In this document: in pieces, positions 1-8,060 of the stretch | Layout of the letters: the number at the start of each line of letters is the position of its first letter | Numbering within the stretch: the stretch's first letter is position 1 | From: Anoxybacillus tengchongensis | Lineage (GTDB): Bacteria > Bacillota > Bacilli > Bacillales > Anoxybacillaceae | Assembly (NCBI RefSeq): GCF_014201585.1 | Contig: NZ_JACHES010000001.1 | Coordinates: forward strand, 1-64,000 | Direction of reading: 5' to 3' | Length of the DNA: 64,000 bases | The notes under the pieces: generated by a model | Told to the model about the DNA's origin: nothing | What the model saw: the letters and a program-made list of their open reading frames with translations, nothing else | Databases searched by the model: none | Translations under genes and position numbers: made by a program

Positions 1-2
1 GC

Positions 3-503
3 ATGCAAAGACAAATATCACGAAAGTACGAAATGAATAAAACAAAAACAGAAGGAGGTGAATTCCGTTACAGAAAAACGGAAAACATCAAGAAAATTGA
101 ATTCCTTGTTTTGAAAAAACGCCGAAGGCTAAAAAATATACAACTTAACTATACCCATCACATCACAACGACGTTGGTGAAAGCCAAGCCAACGTATGTC
201 GTGATGGAAGACTTGAACACAAGTGGCATGTTAAAAAATCGCAAGCTATCGAAAGCGATTCAACAACAAACATTCCACGAGTTTAAGCGGCAAATGACGT
301 ACAAATGTGCATGGCAAGGTATCGAGTTGATCGTCGTAGATCGCTTTTATCCGTCAAGCAAAAAGTGTAGCCGTTGCGGTCATGTGAAAGACCGCCTTTC
401 TTTATCGGAACGGACGTACCGTTGCGAAGTGTGTGGGTTACAAATGGATCGCGATCTCAACGCGAGCATCAACTTGAAACAATATGCCGAATCCATGATG
501 TGA
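3..503 (+). CDS. tnpB: TnpB-family RNA-guided nuclease, C-terminal part (cut by window edge)
   Basis: This is the C-terminal portion of a TnpB protein of an IS200/IS605-type element. TnpB proteins are RuvC-like nucleases guided by an RNA made from the element's right end. The visible part holds the second RuvC acidic residue in MEDLN (E69 of the visible peptide), a zinc finger (CSRC at 122-125 and CEVC at 141-144) and the third acidic residue in DRDLNASIN (D151). The first RuvC Asp lies left of the window, and the frame is open to position 1, so the ATG at 3 is probably internal. No frameshift is seen. It differs clearly from the second TnpB at 24954 (for example TSGMLKNRKL against [10 protein letters not shown]), so the two are not copies of one element. 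Confidence 0.85.
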   Translation: MQRQISRKYEMNKTKTEGGEFRYRKTENIKKIEFLVLKKRRRLKNIQLNYTHHITTTLVKAKPTYVVMEDLNTSGMLKNRKLSKAIQQQTFHEFKRQMTYKCAWQGIELIVVDRFYPSSKKCSRCGHVKDRLSLSERTYRCEVCGLQMDRDLNASINLKQYAESMM

Positions 504-609
504 CATGACCATGTACCCATACGTTAGTGGGGAAGTAAAGTCTTCGGAGCGCCAAGCAAACGAGAGTAGCTTTTTGCGAAATCGGGCGCGATGAACAAAG
601 AAGGAAACG
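504..609 (+). ncRNA. Possible omegaRNA/right-end region of the first tnpB element
   Basis: The bases after the tnpB stop are non-coding and have short self-complementary stretches. The right end of IS605-type elements normally supplies the TnpB guide RNA. The assignment rests on position only; the element's right tip cannot be placed without comparison to other copies. Confidence 0.35.
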
Positions 610-649
610 AAAACTTTATAAATAATGAATAGATGATTTATAAAGTTTT
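610..649. promoter_or_regulatory. 14-bp perfect inverted repeat upstream of the CARF-RelE/Cmr operon
   Basis: AAAACTTTATAAAT at 610-623 is followed 12 nt later by its exact reverse complement at 636-649. The repeat ends 26 nt before the ATG of the CARF-RelE gene. It is AT-rich and lacks a proper T-tract, so an operator for the Cmr operon promoter is as likely as a terminator for tnpB. The TATAAA within it could be part of a -10 region. Confidence 0.5.
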
Positions 650-675
650 GTAAGTTTTCTGTAACGGGAGAACCG

Positions 676-1875
676 ATGTATCAAACAATTGTTATGACAT
701 GTGGTGTATCGTCATTAATGAGAACAAATGTGTTTGGAAAAAGAAAAGAAAATTTGCTTCATAAGTTGGGAATGAGCGAAGGAGAATTTTCTCAATTGCT
801 TAATAAACACACCGTTTCTGAAGAAATAGATAGAGCGATTTTGAAGTGGATAGATGAAATGAAACGACATTTTAAAGAAGTGAAAGAAACCCCAAATTTT
901 GTAAGTGCAGAATATTCGATGATGTATGAACTACAAAAACAAGGGAAATTAGGGAAACATCCACGTGTAGAACTTATATTGACAAGTACTGTTGGTGGGA
1001 AAATTGTGGAGCGATTGCTTAGCGCTTTGTTTAAGGAACATTTTTCTGCAACGGTTGGATGCTCATATGTGAATATCGACGTAACTGAAACGAAGCGAAT
1101 GAATCGAACGTTAGGGGAATATATGCAAACAGTCGGTGAAAAGTTGTCGCAAGGAGAGCCATCATCCACGTGCTTTGCTCCCATTGGTGGATATAAAGTA
1201 ATGACGTCACTTGGATATATTGTTGGTTCGTTTTTAGGTTATCCCACCGCTTATTTACACGAAAATAGTCAAATTATGCACGAAATCCCTCCTATTCCGA
1301 TTCATCTTGATGAGGGGTTTGTACAGAAGCATATTGCTCTCTTAAGACGTTGTCAGCGCCATATTGTATGTATTGATGAACTATCGCATCCAGAAAAACA
1401 AGTCATTTCAGCTTATTCATCCATATTCCAACAAGAAGAGGGCTACGTCTATTTGACGCCTTTCGGTGAATTTTTGTTTGAACATGAAAAATATAAACAT
1501 TTATTGGATACAAAATATTTGGCAACGAAACAAGTAATAAAAATGATGGAAGGAAACAAGAAGTTTGTTGTAGATCAACTTAAACAATTTGTGAAAAAAC
1601 TAAAGTATGAAGAAGGAATCATTTTTAATTTACAACATGAAAAAGAATTCGAGAAACTCGATCAAAAAAGGGTAAAATTTTATTTATATAAATCATCTAC
1701 TGGGGACGTGTTCCGTCTCGCTTATCAGTATGATGAAAAAGAAGATGTGCTCTTTGCCAATTATTTATGGTTTGATCATAATCAATACGAAAGAGAAGCA
1801 GCTGTTGGAATTGGACTTTATGAACAGCATTCTGAATTTGAGGATATTACAAATATAATCGTTGGACATAAGTGA
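676..1875 (+). CDS. CARF-wHTH-RelE-like CRISPR ancillary ribonuclease (Cami1-type)
   Basis: This 399-aa protein heads the Cmr operon. Residues 1-210 look like a CARF cyclic-oligoadenylate sensor of the APE2256-like group: MTCGVSSLMRTN near the start, ILTSTVGG at 101-108 and a Gly-rich CFAPIGGYKVM at 166-176. Residues 215-275 read as a winged helix (GYVYLTPFGEFLFE). Residues 285-399 resemble a RelE-type toxin fold, with FYLYKS, FRLAYQYDEK and VLFANYLWFDHNQYERE. Known CARF-RelE proteins (Cami1) cut mRNA on ribosomes when a type III complex makes cyclic oligoadenylate. I infer that role from domain order and from the position 11 nt before cmr1. The RelE call is by eye. A ring nuclease with an unrelated C-terminus is the alternative. 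The ATG has a GGGAGA ribosome site. Confidence 0.7.
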   Translation: MYQTIVMTCGVSSLMRTNVFGKRKENLLHKLGMSEGEFSQLLNKHTVSEEIDRAILKWIDEMKRHFKEVKETPNFVSAEYSMMYELQKQGKLGKHPRVELILTSTVGGKIVERLLSALFKEHFSATVGCSYVNIDVTETKRMNRTLGEYMQTVGEKLSQGEPSSTCFAPIGGYKVMTSLGYIVGSFLGYPTAYLHENSQIMHEIPPIPIHLDEGFVQKHIALLRRCQRHIVCIDELSHPEKQVISAYSSIFQQEEGYVYLTPFGEFLFEHEKYKHLLDTKYLATKQVIKMMEGNKKFVVDQLKQFVKKLKYEEGIIFNLQHEKEFEKLDQKRVKFYLYKSSTGDVFRLAYQYDEKEDVLFANYLWFDHNQYEREAAVGIGLYEQHSEFEDITNIIVGHK

Positions 1876-1886
1876 GGGGAACGATA

Positions 1887-2768
1887 ATGAATCATTCAGC
1901 CATTTGCAAACGGTCATATGATATGCAACTAATTACCCCCCTCGCCATGCATGGGGCGAATCCGAAGCAACAGGCGGAATTTCGCATCGCATCGTGGCGT
2001 GGTGTGTTGCGGTATTGGTGGCGAACACTTCAGGAAGAATTTAATAAGGAAACATTGCTAAAAAAGGAAGAGGCATTATTTGGTGGGACGATGATGGAAA
2101 AGCAAAAATCACCTGTTGCTTTTGTGCTAGAAAAAGAGATGGTGAGTGCAAAAAAAGAAAATGTGCTTCCACATAAACAAGGGACTGCTGTTCCAGCGAT
2201 TCCGAGCGGCTGCTCTGTAACGGTGACGATGCAAGCGCGCAACCGCCATGAACCGTACGTACACACTTATGATTTGTATGTGCAATATATGCTTCATCTT
2301 GCTGGTATGGGACAGCGAGCACGGCGCGGATTTGGTGCAATGCAATGGACGGAGCACAGATGGGAAAGCGTTGCTCAATTTTCGGATAGTTTACAACAAA
2401 TTCTTCAACAGTTGCGCGTAAGTGATGCGTTTACGTTTTCACATGAAGGATGTGTAGTAAAACGAAAAAGGGATGTAAAAACAAGCTATCCGGTATTGTC
2501 AGCTGTTTGGATTGGGAAAGGAGAGCAATCTCCACAAAGTATATTAATCAAGTTCGGGAAAGCATCGCACGAAGCGAACGGTCGAGGGGATCTTGGATGC
2601 GTGCGCCCGAAAAAATGGGCTTCGCCGTTGTGGTGCACCGTAAGAAAAATGGGTAGCTTATACTATCCAATTATTACAGAAGTGAAAGCAAATGATGAAC
2701 GATATACGAATAAAAACTATGAGCGTCAACGAGACGAGTTTTTGAAAATAGTCGGGGTGAAATTATGA
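1887..2768 (+). CDS. cmr1: Type III-B CRISPR RAMP protein Cmr1
   Basis: Cmr1 is the RAMP subunit at the target 3'-flank end of the Cmr effector complex, where it takes part in target RNA recognition. The 293-aa product has the Cmr1 N-terminal pattern: a short first strand (MQLITPLAMHGA) followed by ASWRGVLRYWWR. A glycine-rich RAMP loop, GQRARRGFGAM, comes later. The ATG at 1887 is preferred over the upstream GTG at 1872 because GAGGGG lies 6 nt before it. It follows the CARF-RelE gene closely and overlaps cmr2 by 4 nt (ATGA), indicating one transcript. Confidence 0.9.
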   Translation: MNHSAICKRSYDMQLITPLAMHGANPKQQAEFRIASWRGVLRYWWRTLQEEFNKETLLKKEEALFGGTMMEKQKSPVAFVLEKEMVSAKKENVLPHKQGTAVPAIPSGCSVTVTMQARNRHEPYVHTYDLYVQYMLHLAGMGQRARRGFGAMQWTEHRWESVAQFSDSLQQILQQLRVSDAFTFSHEGCVVKRKRDVKTSYPVLSAVWIGKGEQSPQSILIKFGKASHEANGRGDLGCVRPKKWASPLWCTVRKMGSLYYPIITEVKANDERYTNKNYERQRDEFLKIVGVKL

Positions 2769-4369
2769 CGAACCGCCATGTCGTGATTTTTACAATTGGT
2801 CCTGTGCAGTCATTTATCGCTTCCGCGCGAAGAACAGAAGATTTGTGGAGCGGAAGTTACATTCTTTCTTATTTAGCACGGGAAGCGATGAAAGCGTTGT
2901 ATCAAATGGATGAAACAACGGAAATGGTATTTCCGAAAGTTTCGAAAGAAGAGTTAAATAAGCCAAATGTAAAAAACTTTCATATTGCGTCCATTCCGAA
3001 CCGTTTTACTGCGATCGTCCAAGGAAGTGCAGAGCAAGTGTACGCTCGGTTAAAGGAAGTGGAACAAAGCGTACGCAACATTTTTACGGACTTTTGTTTT
3101 CAAGCGATCGAAGAAGTGTTTCATTCTTTAAGCGACGAAGAAAAAGAAAAATTAAAGCGCTTAACCGAAAAGCAAATTCGCTCATTTTTAGAAATATATT
3201 GGGTAATTGAACCGTATGGAGATGAACCATTTAACAAGGTGCGAGAGCGGGCAGAGAAACGCCTTGGAGCGTTAAAAAACGAAAAAACGTTTGAATATGT
3301 GCCGCAAACAAGTTTCGTTTGTACGATTTGTAAAGAACGAGAAGCGCTTTGTCTTGATGACATTCATCCGAATGATCGGTACGGTACGATTAAGCAAAAG
3401 TTAGTTAAGACGTGGAGTAGACGCGCTTACGAGTACAGAGAAAACGAAGAAAAACAAACAGGAAAAATTAAAGATTCAGAGTTTTTATGTGGCGTTTGTT
3501 TAGGAAAACGAGCAGCTCGCTCTTATTTTGAGGAGAAGTTTAAACAAGCAGGAGCGAAATTTCGCTCATTCCCTTCTGTATTGGACATCGGTCACGGAAA
3601 CTATTATGCCATCATTATGATGGATGGAGACAACATGGGAAAATTGTTTAGCGGCGACAAAGAACATGCGTATAGTGAAGTGAGTGAAAAACTTGCGCGT
3701 TTTGCGCAACAACATGTTCCACATATTGTCGAAAAACATGATGGCAGGCTCGTTTATGCGGGCGGAGATGATGTGCTTGCGTTTGTCCCTGTTGACAAAG
3801 CGTTAATAATCGCAGAACAGTTACGCTTTGCATTTAGCGATCAAGAAAAGGGACTTGGCAAGGAAGCAACCGCTTCGTTTGGCGTGATCATCGGGCATAA
3901 AAAAGCACCACTTCATATGTTGCTTGATGGGGTGCGCAAATTAGAGAAAAAGGCGAAAAGCTACCGAAAAGAAAAAGATGCGCTCGCTCTTTCGATTTAT
4001 ATGGGAGCAGGAGAAATTTTAGAAACGGTGTTGCCATGGAAAATTGAACATGAAACAACGTCGCAATTATTACTAAAATTCGTCGACTTGCTTCATACGA
4101 CATTATCATCGACGTTTATTTATCGCTTTTTAGAGGCATTTTCCCCGTTATTAGAGCAAGGAGGAAAGTGGAAGCAAAACGATATGCTCCGTCTCGAGCT
4201 TTATCGTTTATTACACCGCTCGAAGCGTGAAGGAGCTAAACATGTCGATGTTCGTCCATACGTCGAAGATTTAATGAAATTGCACGACGTAGCAAAAACA
4301 GGATATGACTTTTTATATTTGTTAAAGATGTTGACGTTTTTTAGAAGGAAGGAGGGGGAGAAAAAGTGA
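2765..4369 (+). CDS. cmr2: Cmr2/Cas10, HD-less cyclic-oligoadenylate synthase subunit
   Basis: This is the large subunit of the type III-B effector. Its palm polymerase domain makes cyclic oligoadenylates when target RNA is bound. The protein is 534 aa. It starts directly with the first palm-like region (FTIGPVQSFIASARR), so the N-terminal HD DNase domain of many Cas10 proteins is missing. Zinc ligands are CTIC (186-189) and CGVC (242-245). The active palm shows MMDGDNMG (D287/D289) and YAGGDDVLAF (GGDD 333-336), both intact. No upstream in-frame HD-coding sequence exists, since cmr1 ends 4 nt inside this gene. The complex should therefore signal rather than cut DNA, which fits a CARF effector in the same operon. 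Confidence 0.93.
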   Translation: MTNRHVVIFTIGPVQSFIASARRTEDLWSGSYILSYLAREAMKALYQMDETTEMVFPKVSKEELNKPNVKNFHIASIPNRFTAIVQGSAEQVYARLKEVEQSVRNIFTDFCFQAIEEVFHSLSDEEKEKLKRLTEKQIRSFLEIYWVIEPYGDEPFNKVRERAEKRLGALKNEKTFEYVPQTSFVCTICKEREALCLDDIHPNDRYGTIKQKLVKTWSRRAYEYRENEEKQTGKIKDSEFLCGVCLGKRAARSYFEEKFKQAGAKFRSFPSVLDIGHGNYYAIIMMDGDNMGKLFSGDKEHAYSEVSEKLARFAQQHVPHIVEKHDGRLVYAGGDDVLAFVPVDKALIIAEQLRFAFSDQEKGLGKEATASFGVIIGHKKAPLHMLLDGVRKLEKKAKSYRKEKDALALSIYMGAGEILETVLPWKIEHETTSQLLLKFVDLLHTTLSSTFIYRFLEAFSPLLEQGGKWKQNDMLRLELYRLLHRSKREGAKHVDVRPYVEDLMKLHDVAKTGYDFLYLLKMLTFFRRKEGEKK

Positions 4370-5490
4370 GATTGTCATTACAACCAATTGACACGTTTTT
4401 TTTCAAAACACATCACGTGACAGAAGCAGGGGAGCATACGGTGATGGAATCGATGTTTCCACCGCGTCCAAGCACCGTTTACGGTGCGTTGCGCGCAGCG
4501 TACATTCATGCTCATACGTCGTTTGACGAATTTGCACAAGGGACGAATGAACAGGTGCGTCTGTGGATGGGGACACCAGAGAGTTACGGAGAGTTTCGTC
4601 TCCAATATTGCACGCTATACCGAAATGAGCCGTTTTTGCCGCTACCGCTTGATTATCAATTGATCGAAGAAGACGGTAAACTATCAGCTCACTCTCTTCA
4701 ACTATCAAAAGACCATAAATTATCATCTATTTCCAATCCGTGGCGTTTAATTGCGACAAAACGAGCGAAGACGAAAGACGCGAAACATCATTGTGTAAGC
4801 ATGACACATTGGAAACAAGCGTTGCTAGATGGAAGAGAAATGACAGACATTATCTCGTTATCTTCCATCGTTATTCCGGAAGAAAAAGTGGGCATCCAGC
4901 TTAACACATATGCTCGGACAACAGAGAAAGGCCAACTATATCGTGCGACGCATTACCGTTTTCACGATGGATGGGAGCTTGCGGCATATGTTGAGAACGC
5001 CCCTGATTTTTCAAACGTTTCGTTTGCGCGCATCGGTGGAGAAAATCGTCCATGGGTCGTGCAGCAACAAAATGATTCGTTCTCATTGTGGAATGAAAAG
5101 GAAAAAGAAAAAATAGCAAGTCGCATTCGTCAAACGAAAAAAGCGAAAATCGTATTTCTTTCCCCTGCAATTTTCGCAGGTGGCGCTCGCCCGCGCCAAT
5201 TTGACGGAGAATATGTAACGTTACCGAACGGACTCAAGGTGAAGTGGCTAGCAGGCGCAATCGGACGTCCAGAGCTTTACGGTGGCTGGGATATCGTTCG
5301 TCACCGCCCGAAAGAGCGCATGCCGATGATTCCGGCAGGTTCTGTCATTTACGTGGAAATCGACAGTGAAGAACATATTCCACGTCTTATGGAACTAGCA
5401 AACGGTATGCATTTTACGGATGAAAACGCACACGAAGGGTTTGGTTTCGCTATGATTACAAGCGCAAATGAAAGCAAGGAGGAGTTATAA
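4366..5490 (+). CDS. cmr3: Type III-B CRISPR RAMP protein Cmr3
   Basis: Cmr3 binds the 5' handle of the crRNA and pairs with Cmr2 at the foot of the Cmr complex. The 374-aa protein has the family start (RLSLQPIDTFFFK) and a Gly-rich loop near the start (MFPPRPSTVYGALRAAY). A second Gly-rich segment lies close to the C-terminus (HEGFGFAMI). It starts at GTG, overlaps cmr2 by 4 nt and is preceded by a strong AAGGAGGGGGAG site. Confidence 0.9.
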   Translation: MRLSLQPIDTFFFKTHHVTEAGEHTVMESMFPPRPSTVYGALRAAYIHAHTSFDEFAQGTNEQVRLWMGTPESYGEFRLQYCTLYRNEPFLPLPLDYQLIEEDGKLSAHSLQLSKDHKLSSISNPWRLIATKRAKTKDAKHHCVSMTHWKQALLDGREMTDIISLSSIVIPEEKVGIQLNTYARTTEKGQLYRATHYRFHDGWELAAYVENAPDFSNVSFARIGGENRPWVVQQQNDSFSLWNEKEKEKIASRIRQTKKAKIVFLSPAIFAGGARPRQFDGEYVTLPNGLKVKWLAGAIGRPELYGGWDIVRHRPKERMPMIPAGSVIYVEIDSEEHIPRLMELANGMHFTDENAHEGFGFAMITSANESKEEL

Positions 5491-5491
5491 C

Positions 5492-6379
5492 ATGTATTCA
5501 ATCGTACAACCATTTTTATTGCACGCAGTTACATCGGTTCATGCAGGAAGCGGAAGTGAAATTGGATTAGTCGACTTACCGATTCAACGCGAAAAACATA
5601 CAGGATTTCCGAAAATTGAAAGTTCTTCCTTAAAAGGAGCGCTTCGCTACCATATGAAGCTTTCCGCAAACGGAAACAAAGACGAAGAAAAAAAGTTAGA
5701 AATTATTTTTGGTGGAGAAAAAAGCGATGAAAACAATACGGTCGCGAGTGCCACAGCGTTAAGTGATGCGCGCATCCTTCTTTTCCCTGTCAAATCGATG
5801 CGCGGTGTTTTCGCTTGGGTGACATGCCCACAAGTGATTCAACGTTGGAACTATGAGATGAGCATGCATAAAAAAGACGCCCTTGCTCTCCCTGTTCCGA
5901 AAGAAAATACGTGCAGCACAACGAAACTGCTTGTTGGAAAAAGTGAACTCGTGCTCGAAGAATATACGTTTTCTGTTCAAGTGGATGAAAATACAAAAGC
6001 GATCGCTCAACGAATTGAACAATGGCTCGGGGCGCACGTATGTATCCCTGTTGTCGATCGCCTCGTTGTGTTGTCCGATGATGATTTTGCTGACTTTGTT
6101 CAATTGTCAACAGAAGTCAATGCGCGCATTAAAATTAATGACGAAACAGGAACAGTGGACGAAGGGGCGCTTTGGTACGAAGAAAATGTGCCCCCAGAAA
6201 CAATTTTTTATAGTTTTTTATATGTCGGCAATCCGCGCAAAAAAGACGAGCGTGTAAAAGATGCCGAACAAATTCATACGTACTTAGTAGCTGAGCGCAA
6301 GTTTCCAGAAGTATTTCAATTAGGTGGAAATAGCACATTAGGACGCGGAATGATGAGAACGATTTGGCTAGGGGTGTGA
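5492..6379 (+). CDS. cmr4: Type III-B backbone RAMP ribonuclease Cmr4
   Basis: Cmr4 is the Cas7-like subunit that forms the helical backbone of the Cmr complex and cuts target RNA at 6-nt steps. The 295-aa product contains HAGSGSEIGLVDLPIQR. D28 in this segment matches the catalytic thumb Asp known from Pyrococcus Cmr4 (an inference by alignment). SSSLKGALRYH and GGNSTLGRGMM are the expected RAMP motifs. An in-frame ATG at 5468 lies inside cmr3. The ATG at 5492 was chosen because AAGGAGGAG sits just before it and the frame then starts right after the cmr3 stop. Confidence 0.93.
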   Translation: MYSIVQPFLLHAVTSVHAGSGSEIGLVDLPIQREKHTGFPKIESSSLKGALRYHMKLSANGNKDEEKKLEIIFGGEKSDENNTVASATALSDARILLFPVKSMRGVFAWVTCPQVIQRWNYEMSMHKKDALALPVPKENTCSTTKLLVGKSELVLEEYTFSVQVDENTKAIAQRIEQWLGAHVCIPVVDRLVVLSDDDFADFVQLSTEVNARIKINDETGTVDEGALWYEENVPPETIFYSFLYVGNPRKKDERVKDAEQIHTYLVAERKFPEVFQLGGNSTLGRGMMRTIWLGV

Positions 6380-6384
6380 GAGGG

Positions 6385-6771
6385 ATGAAAACGACACGTG
6401 TTGGAATTGAAAATGGCCGTGCTACATTTGCGTTTGAGGCAGTAAAAAAAGCGAAAGAAGGCGGAGTGAAAGATTTTAAGGCGTATCGGTCTTATGTGAA
6501 AAAAATGCCTTCGCTTATTCAAGTGAACGGCTTTGGACAAGCGCTCGCTTTTTGTTTTCAAAAAGGGAAAGAAAAAGAATATGGTGCTATTTATAACACA
6601 TTGCGAGATTGGTTAAAAGAAAAGTATAAAGGCAAATTCGAAGACAAAGAGTTTGTCGAGGTAGTGATCAGTTTATCAAGTGCTGAATATCGTGCATGGA
6701 CGATGGAAGCGTTAGCGTTGTTAAATTGGATGCGCAAGTTTGCAGACGGCATGGCAAAGCAAGGAGAGTGA
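6385..6771 (+). CDS. cmr5: Type III-B small subunit Cmr5
   Basis: Cmr5 is the small, mostly helical subunit that lines the belly of the Cmr complex beside Cmr4. The 128-aa product matches the family in length, has helices only, and includes the stretch MPSLIQVNGFGQALAF, typical of Cmr5. The ATG at 6385 was chosen over an earlier in-frame start at 6364, which would overlap the end of cmr4. GAGAGGG, just past the cmr4 stop, is the likely ribosome site. Confidence 0.9.
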   Translation: MKTTRVGIENGRATFAFEAVKKAKEGGVKDFKAYRSYVKKMPSLIQVNGFGQALAFCFQKGKEKEYGAIYNTLRDWLKEKYKGKFEDKEFVEVVISLSSAEYRAWTMEALALLNWMRKFADGMAKQGE

Positions 6772-6775
6772 ACTT

Positions 6776-7933
6776 ATGAACAAGCGTCACCCCGCAAAAC
6801 AACAAGTACGAGAAGAAAAATATTTTCTTCCAAAGGATACGCATGCGATTTTTCGCGCTGCAAACGATCAGCAACTAACCCATTTAGCTTATCGTTTACA
6901 TTATGGGCTATCTCATGAGTTTGATGAGAAAAAAGGTTGCTATAAAGTGGCGAAACGTCTTCCTGTCGTATCCATTCATCCAGACGTTCAACAAGTGGCG
7001 AAACAAGCACTTCTTCATCGTGAGCGTTCGTTTGTTTCTTTTGCGCATATCGCATCTGTTCGGAAGCTCAAAGCTACGCCTGTCGGAAAAATGGTTCACG
7101 GGCTCGGTGCCGGTCACGTTCGCGAAACGTCGCTAACGATTCATCCAACGTACGGGATTCCATACATTCCAGCGTCAAGTTTAAAAGGTGTCGTGCGGCA
7201 ATGGTGGATCGAAGCGTACGGGGAAGGAAAAGAAGCCGCAATCGAACAGTCTAATGAAGCAACAGCGATTTTCGGTACACAGCAACGACGAGGTTGCGTG
7301 CAGTTTTACGACGTTTATTTAGTGAATGGGTTGCAACTCGTTCCAGAAGTAATGACGGTGCATATGAAGAAGTACTATGAAACAAAAGGTATGCCGACAG
7401 ATGATCAATCTCCGACACCTGTTTCGTTTTTTACAGTGAAAGTGACGGACGTCGACATTTATTTATCTTGTTTACATCTTGAGCAGCAGGCGGAGCAGTT
7501 GTTAAAGACAGCAACGGAGTGGACGATGCGGGCACTTGAGGAATTAGGAATTGGCTCAAAAACATCGTCAGGATATGGCTATTTTCGTAACGTGCGCGAC
7601 GTGACAGAACAAGAATTTCTTCCGCTTATGAAGCAAGCGAAAGAGCAAATCGAAAGCGAGATGCAAAAACAACAGCAACAAAAAGAAGAACAATACCTCG
7701 CTTCTTTGTCGCCGGAAGAACGATTAGTCAAAGAAATTGAACGATTAACAACAAACGAACAAGACCAGCAAAAAAGCAAATCGGAATTGTACAAACAAGT
7801 CATTGAAACGAAAAATAAAGATGCTGCTCGTGCGCTGAAAGCATATTGGGAAAAAATCGGCGAATGGAACGTAAAGCCAAAACAAAAAAAGCAATATGAG
7901 AAAGTACAAGCCGTTCGTGCATTGCTAGAATAG
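6776..7933 (+). CDS. cmr6: Type III-B CRISPR RAMP protein Cmr6
   Basis: Cmr6 caps the end of the Cmr4/Cmr5 helix next to Cmr1. The 385-aa product has a RAMP core with PYIPASSLKGVVRQWW and the C-terminal Gly-rich segment GIGSKTSSGYGYFRN. About 100 residues follow that are unusually charged and Gln-rich (MQKQQQQKEEQYLASLSPEERL) and likely form a coiled coil. This tail looks longer than the minimal fold needs. The ATG at 6776 follows AAGGAGAG. It is the last cmr gene; a hairpin follows. Confidence 0.9.
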   Translation: MNKRHPAKQQVREEKYFLPKDTHAIFRAANDQQLTHLAYRLHYGLSHEFDEKKGCYKVAKRLPVVSIHPDVQQVAKQALLHRERSFVSFAHIASVRKLKATPVGKMVHGLGAGHVRETSLTIHPTYGIPYIPASSLKGVVRQWWIEAYGEGKEAAIEQSNEATAIFGTQQRRGCVQFYDVYLVNGLQLVPEVMTVHMKKYYETKGMPTDDQSPTPVSFFTVKVTDVDIYLSCLHLEQQAEQLLKTATEWTMRALEELGIGSKTSSGYGYFRNVRDVTEQEFLPLMKQAKEQIESEMQKQQQQKEEQYLASLSPEERLVKEIERLTTNEQDQQKSKSELYKQVIETKNKDAARALKAYWEKIGEWNVKPKQKKQYEKVQAVRALLE

Positions 7934-7943
7934 TTATCATGAC

Positions 7944-7990
7944 ATGCCATCGCTCTCTCATAGAGATGCGGTGGCAGTTTTATAGTTTTA
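7944..7990 (+). terminator. Likely terminator after cmr6
   Basis: TGCCATCGCTCTCT and AGATGCGGTGGCA form an imperfect stem with a CATAG loop, followed by TTTTATAGTTTT. It separates the Cmr operon from the next operon. Confidence 0.55.
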
Positions 7991-8060
7991 TGCAATACAA
8001 TTTCTTTCTCTGGTATTTTTTGACTTTATTAAAGTAGGAATTTTTTGAGGGGATATGTTT

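Noticed and set aside
5759-6338. Several overlapping antisense frames within cmr4
   Set aside because: Shadow frames of a well supported gene without ribosome sites or family similarity.
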